From the NCBI RefSeq assembly GCF_022229005.1, contig NZ_JAKKFD010000021.1, positions 1 to 64,000 of the forward strand: a stretch of 64,000 bases of DNA, in the 5' to 3' direction. The position numbers were made by a program, and so were the translations under genes. Origin of the DNA: Micromonospora trifolii. Lineage in GTDB: Bacteria > Actinomycetota > Actinomycetes > Mycobacteriales > Micromonosporaceae. Every line of letters starts with the position of its first letter. Position 1 is the stretch's first letter. This document shows positions 58,822 to 64,000 of the stretch, piece by piece. The notes beneath the pieces were generated by a model. The model did not search any database and was not told where the DNA came from. It saw only the letters and a program-made list of their open reading frames with translations.

Positions 58822-59820
58822 ATGGCCGCAGTGGGGTACGGCGCGGATCGCGAACCGGAGTCTGAGCCGGAACCGTCCGGTGAGGCCGCACCGCGGCGGT
58901 GGTCCACCGGTGCTCGACTGTTGGTGGCTGCTGCCGCCGTCGTGTTGCTCCTGGGCGCGGCAGCGGTGGCCGTGATCGTTGCCGATCCCGACCGCCTCGG
59001 CATGACCTACTCCGGCCAACCCGACGGCACCCGCCCCGACGGCACCCGCCCCGACGGCACCCGCCCCGACGGCACCCGCCCCGACGGCGGCCGTCCGGAG
59101 GGCGCCGCTGACCCGGATGCGGCCGAGGGGCGCCGCGGTGGCTCGGGCGCCGCTGCCGCGCAACTGTTGACAGCGCCGCTGGCGGGTCGGCAGAAGGGCA
59201 CCTTCGTGCTCGCGGATGGGCTGTCCTCGTTCGAGCTGCGGGTGGCCGAGTTGGGCGATGACCTGTACCGGATCAGTACCCCGGCCGGCTCGGCTGTGGC
59301 GGGCCGACCTGCGGTACAGGGGGAGACCGTGCGGCTTGACCTCGTGGAGTCCGGTATGCGCGGGCCACGGGCAGTGCGCGTGTTGCTCAACGAGCGGGTC
59401 GCCTGGCGTCTTCACCTCGTCGGTGGGGTGAGCAGTCAGGTGTTGGACCTGACCCGGGCCCGGCTGCTGGGCGTGGAACTTGCCGGCGGGTCGAGCCGCA
59501 CCGAGATTCTCCTGCCACCGATCACCGCCGTCGGCCCCGGCAACCCCACCGGCGCGGGCTTAGACCAGCCCGCCAGCATCCTCACCGTACGGCTCACCGG
59601 TGGGACCAGCCAGCTCGACGTCCGGGTCCCCGGGGAGACTCCGGTACGGGTTCGGGCGGGTGCCGGTGCCGGCTCGGTGGTGGTACGCGGCGAGCGTTGG
59701 GATGGGGTGGCCGCGGGCTCGGTGCTGGGTACGCCGGGTTGGGACCGGTCGGCGGAGCGCCTGTACCTGGACCTGGTCGCCGGTGCCAACAGCGTGCTGG
59801 TCTCCTCCAGCGACAGGTGA
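58822..59820 (+). CDS. single-pass membrane protein with PDGTR repeats, unknown function
   Basis: The 332-aa protein has a short acidic cytoplasmic N-terminus, one membrane helix (ARLLVAAAAVVLLLGAAAVA, about residues 32-55), a spacer with four PDGTR repeats and one PDGGR, and a large extracellular beta-rich domain (residues 120-332) with no cysteines. GTFVLADGLSSFELRVAELG, WRLHLVGGVSSQVLDLTRAR and PASILTVRLTGGTSQLDVRV suggest a beta-helix or adhesin-like fold. I do not recognise the family. It lies downstream of the lysozyme-like gene but behind its terminator, so it should have its own promoter. Confidence 0.75.
   Translation: MAAVGYGADREPESEPEPSGEAAPRRWSTGARLLVAAAAVVLLLGAAAVAVIVADPDRLGMTYSGQPDGTRPDGTRPDGTRPDGTRPDGGRPEGAADPDAAEGRRGGSGAAAAQLLTAPLAGRQKGTFVLADGLSSFELRVAELGDDLYRISTPAGSAVAGRPAVQGETVRLDLVESGMRGPRAVRVLLNERVAWRLHLVGGVSSQVLDLTRARLLGVELAGGSSRTEILLPPITAVGPGNPTGAGLDQPASILTVRLTGGTSQLDVRVPGETPVRVRAGAGAGSVVVRGERWDGVAAGSVLGTPGWDRSAERLYLDLVAGANSVLVSSSDR
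59020..59094 (+). repeat. 15-bp in-frame tandem repeat (PDGTR units)
   Basis: CCCGACGGCACCCGC is repeated four times from 59020, followed by a fifth unit ending GGCGGCCGT. It encodes the stalk between membrane helix and outer domain; unit number may vary among strains. Confidence 0.95.
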
Positions 59821-59870
59821 ACCCCGCCCGCCCTGGCCGGAAGCGCCGCGGTCGCGAACGGGCGTACGCG

Positions 59871-59876
59871 TACAGT
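59871..59876 (+). promoter_or_regulatory. TACAGT -10 box, leaderless start of the pirin gene
   Basis: TACAGT ends 6 nt before the GTG at 59883, which favours that start over the ATG at 59901. Confidence 0.5.
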
Positions 59877-59882
59877 CGGGCG

Positions 59883-60857
59883 GTGGAGCGTACTGAATCA
59901 ATGCTGGCGCAGACCCGACCGCCTGGCGTGGCCGACGTCGATCCCGGCAGTGTGTTGCTGCCCGGCCACGACGTGCCGTTGGGTCGCTACACCACGGTGC
60001 GGCGGCTGCTTCCGCAGCGGGCCCGCCGGATGGTCGGCGCGTGGTGTTTCGTGGATCATTTCGGCCCGGACGATGTGGCGCAGCGGCCCGGTATGGAGGT
60101 GCCGCCGCACCCGCACACCGGGCTGCAGACGGTGACCTGGCTGCTCGACGGGGAGATTCTGCACCGGGACAGCCTCGGCAACGTGCAGCCGATCGTGCCC
60201 GGCCAGCTGAACGTGATGACCTCCGGGAACGGTATCGCCCACTCGGAGCGGTCGCCGGCCACCCATCCGCCGGTGATGCACGGTGTGCAGCTCTGGGTGG
60301 CGCTGCCGGACCCGGCGCGGGCCGGAGCGGCCGACTTCGCGCACCACGCCGACCTGCCGCGCTGGCGGGACGGCGATCTGGACGTCACAGTGCTGGTCGG
60401 CGAGTTCGCCGGGCAGCGGTCACCGGCGGTGGTGCACACCCCGCTGGTGGGGGTGCAGCTGGAGCTGCGCGGCGAGGCGCCGACGACGATGGCGTTGCGG
60501 CCGGACTTCGAGTACGCCGTGCTGGCGATGTCCGGGTCCGCGGAGGCGGCCGGGGTCGGGTTCGAGCCGGGGGCGCTGCTGTATCTGGGCTCGGGCCGCC
60601 GGGAGTTGACGGTGCGTGGCGGGGCCGGGGCCCGGTTGCTGCTGCTGGGCGGTACGCCGTTCGAGGAACCGTTGGTGATGTGGTGGAACTTCGTGGGCCG
60701 GTCACACGAGGAGATCGCCGCCGCCCGGGAGGCCTGGATGGCCGGCGACGGGCGCTTCGGTGTGGTCGCCGACGATTCGGCGCCGCCGCTGCCGGCGCCC
60801 GCCCTGCCGACGACCCGCCTCAAGGCCCGCGACCGCACCGGCGGCCTGCACGGCTGA
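59883..60857 (+). CDS. pirin-family protein
   Basis: A 324-aa two-cupin protein. The first cupin contains the metal ligands in VPPHPHTGLQTVTWLLDGEI (H-x-H and later E/H, with HRDSLGN), and NVMTSGNGIAHSERSPATHP is the family signature. The second cupin is in GVQLELRGEAPTTMALRPDF and GARLLLLGGTPFEEPLVMWW, typical of the pirin C-terminal domain. Some pirins have quercetin 2,3-dioxygenase activity; most have no known substrate. A GTG at 59883 behind TACAGT is used; an ATG at 59901 is an alternative. Confidence 0.92.
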   Translation: MERTESMLAQTRPPGVADVDPGSVLLPGHDVPLGRYTTVRRLLPQRARRMVGAWCFVDHFGPDDVAQRPGMEVPPHPHTGLQTVTWLLDGEILHRDSLGNVQPIVPGQLNVMTSGNGIAHSERSPATHPPVMHGVQLWVALPDPARAGAADFAHHADLPRWRDGDLDVTVLVGEFAGQRSPAVVHTPLVGVQLELRGEAPTTMALRPDFEYAVLAMSGSAEAAGVGFEPGALLYLGSGRRELTVRGGAGARLLLLGGTPFEEPLVMWWNFVGRSHEEIAAAREAWMAGDGRFGVVADDSAPPLPAPALPTTRLKARDRTGGLHG

Positions 60858-60917
60858 CGACGACGCCCGATCGGGGCGGTGGGTGTGTGGCTGGTGGCGG
60901 CGCGGGTAGTCGCCGCC

Positions 60918-61586
60918 ATGGCGACCAGTCTGATCACTTCGGTGGAGGACCGTAAACGTCTGGCGCGCCGGCTCGCCGGTAGCGGACGGGGCTTCGCCGA
61001 GGAGTACGGGTTCCGGGTGACCAACAACCCGGCGAGCCTGTTCCAGGTGCTCTACCTGTCGGTGCTGCTGGCCCGTCGTGGTGACTTCCGGTGGGCGTTG
61101 GACGGGGCGCGGGCGGTGCGTGACGAGGGGTGGGACAGCGCGGCCCGGCTGGCCCGTTCGCTGCACGAGGACCGGGTCCGGGTGCTGCGCGCCAGCGGCC
61201 AGCGCGGTGATGTGGACGCCCTCGCCGATGTGCTGGGTGACCTGGCTCGGACGGTGGTCGAGCGGTACCGGGGTGATCTGCGCCGGTTGCGGGCGGTCGC
61301 GCACCACGACCCGGTCCGCGAGCGGGCGCTGCTGGCCGAGCTTCCGGGCGTGGACGAGCAGGTCGTGGACCTGTTTCTCCGCGAGGCGCAGGCGTTGTGG
61401 CGGGAGGTCGCCCCGGTCGCCGACCGGCGGGCGCTGGCTGCCGCGCGTCGGCTCGGGCTGGGCAGGTCTGCGGACGACCTGGCCGGCCTGGCCACCGGCG
61501 AGTCCGAGCAGTTGGCCTGGCTGGTGGGGGCGTTGGCCCGGGTCGACCTGGAGCACCGGTACGCGGAGGTGACTGGTCGGCCGTGA
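60918..61586 (+). CDS. HhH/endonuclease III-like protein without catalytic residues
   Basis: A 222-aa helical protein. FRVTNNPASLFQVLYLSVLL resembles the start of the DNA-glycosylase helical domain, and RALLAELPGVDEQVVDLFLR a degenerate helix-hairpin-helix (LPGV). EAQALWREVAPVADRRALAAARRLGL follows in two runs typical of the last helices. The catalytic Lys/Asp and the Fe-S cluster cysteines of EndoIII are not present, so it may bind DNA or be a structural relative. The ATG at 60918 is used; GTG at 60879 is an alternative. The 266 bp downstream (61587-61852) show no supported gene. Confidence 0.65.
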   Translation: MATSLITSVEDRKRLARRLAGSGRGFAEEYGFRVTNNPASLFQVLYLSVLLARRGDFRWALDGARAVRDEGWDSAARLARSLHEDRVRVLRASGQRGDVDALADVLGDLARTVVERYRGDLRRLRAVAHHDPVRERALLAELPGVDEQVVDLFLREAQALWREVAPVADRRALAAARRLGLGRSADDLAGLATGESEQLAWLVGALARVDLEHRYAEVTGRP

Positions 61587-61852
61587 CGTGCCCTGGCCCA
61601 CACTTCCCTAAATTCTGACCAAACGGAGGATGTTCTGCCGTATGGTTGGACCCGGCAGTGCTGGCCGCTCGGTTCGAGTGGACCTCCACCGCCTGGTGAC
61701 CGCGACCGGTTCGGATGCGGTTCACCGCCTGGGCAGGCTTGCGTGGCGCCCTAGGTCGCGGTTCGTGACCAGGGGCGCCCGCCTGTCCCGGCCCTTCGAT
61801 CGGCCCCGCCCCGTGTCGCACTCCGGGGAGTGCGCGGCCGAGAAGCCAGTCT

Positions 61853-62521
61853 TCACCGCGCCAGACCCGCCAGCAGGTTCACCGTCACGGCGATGATGAA
61901 CGCGCCGAACAGGTACGACACCATCGAGTGCCGCAGCACAGTACGACGCATCTCGTTGCTGGTGAGGTTGGTGTCGGAGATCTGGAACGTCGTCCCGATG
62001 GTGAACGCCACGTACGCGAAGTCGGAGTAGCGCGGCGGTTCGGGCTGGTTGAAGTTCACCCCGCCGTCCGGGCCGGTGTAGTAGATCCGGGCGTACCGGG
62101 CGGCGAACACGGTGTGCACCACGAACCAGGAGAGCACCACGCTGAGCACGCCCAGGCTGCTGTGCAGTTCCCGGGCCGTCCCGGGGGGCGCGCTCTGCGC
62201 GCTGGCCACCACCAACCCGACGGCCAGCAGGCTGGCCAGGCAGGCGACGAGCAGCAGGGCGTCCCGGATCGCCCGGTTCGGGTCCTCGTGAACGGCCAGT
62301 CGGGCGGTCCGCTCGGCGTCCATCGGCCAGATCTTGTGCCAGACCAGCGCGAGCCAGCTCAGCGCTCCCACGTCCCAGCCGGCCAGCGCGGCGAGCGGCA
62401 GGGGCAGCAGCAGCGCGAAGGCGCAGCCGGAAATGACGCCGACCACCGCCACCACGGCGAGCTGCTTCGCAGCAGCCGGAAAGCGCACGTCCGCTGGCCG
62501 GTCGGGGCCGGTCTGGGTCAT
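61853..62521 (-). CDS. DUF1345 membrane protein
   Basis: A 222-aa membrane protein with five helices. The DUF1345 signature is in FVVHTVFAARYARIYYTGPD, then PPRYSDFAYVAFTIGTTFQI and NEMRRTVLRHSMVSYLFGAF. The last block (IGTTFQISDTNL) resembles a pore-lining segment, and the family is sometimes compared with two-pore-like channels. Function unknown. The ATG at 62521 follows a region shared with a DUF2795 gene 42 bp upstream on the same strand, so cotranscription is possible. Confidence 0.88.
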   Translation of the reverse strand: MTQTGPDRPADVRFPAAAKQLAVVAVVGVISGCAFALLLPLPLAALAGWDVGALSWLALVWHKIWPMDAERTARLAVHEDPNRAIRDALLLVACLASLLAVGLVVASAQSAPPGTARELHSSLGVLSVVLSWFVVHTVFAARYARIYYTGPDGGVNFNQPEPPRYSDFAYVAFTIGTTFQISDTNLTSNEMRRTVLRHSMVSYLFGAFIIAVTVNLLAGLAR

Positions 62522-62563
62522 TCGGGACGCTCCCGGGTCCGGGTGGTGGGCGTCACCGCCGGG

Positions 62564-62836
62564 TCAGATGCCGCGAAGGTGCTGCGAGACCCGGTTGTGC
62601 TTCTTGTCCCGGGCCTGCTCCGCCCGCTGGGCGGGGCCGACCTCGGGCGCCGCCTCGATCCCGGCCGACCGGGCCACCTCGGTCCCGTTGGCGTAGTCGA
62701 CAGGCGGCAGGGCGCGCAGCGCCTTCAACACGTCCGGCGGGGCACCCTCCCGTTCGGCCTCGCGGACCACGTCGTCCTTCTCGGCCGGGTAGTCCAGGCT
62801 CGACAGGTACTGCAAGACGTCGGCGTAGCTCGCCAT
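62564..62836 (-). CDS. DUF2795 small protein
   Basis: A 90-aa cytoplasmic protein starting MASYADVLQYLSSLDYPAEK, with DDVVREAEREGAPPDVLKAL and RALPPVDYANGTEVARSAGI. DUF2795 proteins are short helical domains common in actinobacteria, without known function. The ATG at 62836 has GAGGGAGC in front; an upstream in-frame ATG at 62857 is weaker. The C-terminal third is charged and probably disordered. Confidence 0.88.
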   Translation of the reverse strand: MASYADVLQYLSSLDYPAEKDDVVREAEREGAPPDVLKALRALPPVDYANGTEVARSAGIEAAPEVGPAQRAEQARDKKHNRVSQHLRGI

Positions 62837-62991
62837 GGCGTGGGCTCCCTCGGGCATCGATGTGGTGACGACCGGCGGCGGTTACCCGCCCGCCGGCTCG
62901 TCACGCCCGCCGGGCGCAGGAAACCGGCGCCGTTTCTCCTCGGCCGCCGCGGGTACCCGCAGACGCCGACGCGAGCCCAAGGGAGTACGCG

Positions 62992-63402
62992 ATGAACTAC
63001 GACACCTTCATCGACCAGGTTTCCCAGCGCACCGCCACGTCCTCCGAGCGGGCGGTCGAGCTGACCCGGGCCGTGTTGGAGACGTTCGCCGAGCGGTTGA
63101 CCGGCGGTGAGGTCCTGGACCTGGCCGCCCAGTTGCCCCAACCGCTGCAACTCGTGCTCAAACCGAGCCCGAGCACCGAGCAGGCGGACCGGTTCGGCGC
63201 GGCGGAGTTCGTCGCCCGGGTCGCGGTGCGCGCGGGTGTGCGGGAGGCCGCCGCCGAGGACGCCAGCCGGGCGGTCTTCACCACCCTGCGCGAGGCGATC
63301 ACCGGCGGCGAGTTCGATGACGTGGTGACCCAACTGCCACGTGACTATCGGGGCCTGGTCGAGCAGGCGATGGCCCCGGGCGCGACGTTGCGCCGCGGCT
63401 GA
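62992..63402 (+). CDS. DUF2267 protein
   Basis: A 136-aa helical protein made of two DUF2267 repeats. The first spans YDTFIDQVSQRTATSSERAV to LTGGEVLDLAAQLPQPLQLV, the second FVARVAVRAGVREAAAEDAS to ITGGEFDDVVTQLPRDY. These proteins occur with stress and envelope genes; function unknown. AGGGAG precedes the ATG. It is divergent from the DUF2795/DUF1345 pair and upstream of the TerC riboswitch. Confidence 0.88.
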   Translation: MNYDTFIDQVSQRTATSSERAVELTRAVLETFAERLTGGEVLDLAAQLPQPLQLVLKPSPSTEQADRFGAAEFVARVAVRAGVREAAAEDASRAVFTTLREAITGGEFDDVVTQLPRDYRGLVEQAMAPGATLRRG

Positions 63403-63458
63403 CAGCCTTCGCGCCGGGCACACACAGCGGTTTACCAGGGCAACCATCGATGTCCCGC

Positions 63459-63488
63459 TTGGCGTGGCGATTCCGCCTGGCCTAACCT
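63459..63488 (+). promoter_or_regulatory. promoter of the riboswitch-TerC transcript
   Basis: TTGGCG (63459-63464), an 18-bp spacer and TAACCT (63483-63488) form a good housekeeping-sigma promoter; transcription should begin near 63495, just before the riboswitch. Confidence 0.6.
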
Positions 63489-63489
63489 T

Positions 63490-63610
63490 GTCGTGCGAGG
63501 GGAGTACTTCCCACGAACCATTCCGGTCAGTACGGCGCGCCCGGCGCGCCTCGGGTGGTTGCCCATCAGGTGGTGGGTGAAGGAGACCTCGAACATGACG
63601 GTGTTCGAGG
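63490..63610 (+). ncRNA. yybP-ykoY manganese riboswitch with RBS-sequestering hairpin
   Basis: The conserved L1 sequence GAGGGGAGTA (63497-63506) and the later GGTGGGTGAAGGAGACCTC match my memory of actinobacterial yybP-ykoY aptamers. The three-way-junction strands (including GGTTGCCCATCAGGTGG) lie between. After it, CCTCGAACA (63587-63595) and TGTTCGAGG (63602-63610) form a perfect 9-bp hairpin whose right arm contains the start of the GAGGAG ribosome binding site of the TerC gene. Mn2+ binding by the aptamer would be expected to free it. Ligand and mechanism are known for the family; their use here is inferred. Confidence 0.72.
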
Positions 63611-63619
63611 AGACCCCAC

Positions 63620-64000
63620 ATGAGTCAAGTGTCGTATCTGTCCGCCGCCAGTGACCTGTCGTCGGTGGGCACGCCCACGCTGTGGGCGGTCACCATCATC
63701 GGTGTCCTCCTGCTGTTGGTGCTGGACTTCCTGGTCACCCGCCGCCCGCACGAGGTGTCCATGCGGGAGGCCATCGGCTGGTCGGCGTTCTACATAGCGC
63801 TGCCGCTGGCGTTCGGCGGCTGGATCTGGTGGCGATTCGGCTCCCAGCAGGGCGTCGAGTACCTGACCGGTTACCTCGTCGAGAAGTCGCTCTCCGTCGA
63901 CAACCTCTTCGTCTTCATGCTGCTGTTGGCGGCGTTCGCGGTGCCGGCGGTGCTTGCCCAGCGGGTGCTGCTCTACGGCATCGCCGGTGCGCTGGTGCTG
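63620..64000 (+). CDS. TerC-family integral membrane protein (C-terminus cut by window edge)
   Basis: The first 127 codons of a TerC/Alx-type protein are present: TPTLWAVTIIGVLLLLVLDF, WSAFYIALPLAFGGWIWWRF, GVEYLTGYLVEKSLSVDNLF (the family motif with E-K-S-L-S-V-D-N-L-F) and FVFMLLLAAFAVPAVLAQRV. TerC relatives export Mn2+ or support metalation of exported proteins. The ATG at 63620 follows GAGGAG within the riboswitch-controlled leader. The gene continues beyond position 64000. Confidence 0.93.
   Translation, partial: MSQVSYLSAASDLSSVGTPTLWAVTIIGVLLLLVLDFLVTRRPHEVSMREAIGWSAFYIALPLAFGGWIWWRFGSQQGVEYLTGYLVEKSLSVDNLFVFMLLLAAFAVPAVLAQRVLLYGIAGALVL

Noticed and set aside
61630..61896. Small ORF behind GGAGG
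   Set aside because: The GGAGG touches the ATG (no spacing), the product is Arg/Pro-rich without a domain, and the end is antisense to the DUF1345 gene.

Overview
The window is about 72% G+C with strong G/C third-position codon bias, many GTG starts and very short operon spacings. It encodes S-(hydroxymethyl)mycothiol dehydrogenase, a class F sortase, several WYL-type regulators and SigR/SigE-like promoters. This points to the chromosome of a filamentous actinobacterium, most likely Micromonosporaceae (Micromonospora-like). The host call is inference from gene content and style; no marker gene is present. There is no complete mobile element, CRISPR array or canonical tRNA.

Layout. 1-4.1 kb: a two-component pair whose response regulator loses its DNA-binding half at the window edge, an Lnt-like membrane N-acyltransferase, and an ArsR-nitroreductase operon. 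4.1-12.2 kb: ThuA-like protein, DNA polymerase IV, a VOC protein and its divergent WYL regulator with a clear operator, two acetyltransferases, a glutamate-synthase-like FMN protein and a Tat-exported amidase. 12.3-18.4 kb: a DIP1984 protein followed directly by a tRNA-like RNA, an MscS-like channel with a TQVV-repeat tail, an MFS exporter with a possible attenuator leader, and small enzymes. 18.5-27.4 kb: metallo-hydrolase, CorA transporter, a sortase with its likely substrate, MFS pump, lycopene cyclase, RNase HI, and a divergent MFS/MarR pair sharing one palindrome. 27.3-38 kb: pentapeptide-repeat protein, PLD-like and four-helix membrane proteins, LysE/MocR, AraC, a DHFR-like protein and an ABC export pair.

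38-44.1 kb holds the most unusual block: a four-gene, translationally coupled operon made of a degenerate ABC ATPase, a Tat/lipoprotein solute-binding protein, a permease with two domains fused in one chain, and a membrane-anchored NB-ARC/TPR protein. Both nucleotide-binding proteins lack the Walker A lysine. 44.2-57 kb: another WYL regulator with operator, small proteins, a Baeyer-Villiger-type monooxygenase/SDR pair, LtrA, DoxX, the mycothiol formaldehyde-detoxification pair, TrmO, and a broken DUF3626 gene.

54.6-58.7 kb contains two paralogous secreted lysozyme-like proteins, each preceded by GGAAT-N18-GTT promoters: one copy for the first, three tandem copies for the second. The end of the window has pirin, DUF1345, DUF2795 and DUF2267 genes and a TerC-family exporter (cut by the edge) behind a probable yybP-ykoY manganese riboswitch whose expression platform can hide the ribosome binding site. 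A repeated theme is leaderless transcription: many starts lie 6-8 nt behind a TAnnnT -10 box, and this was used to choose several start codons.
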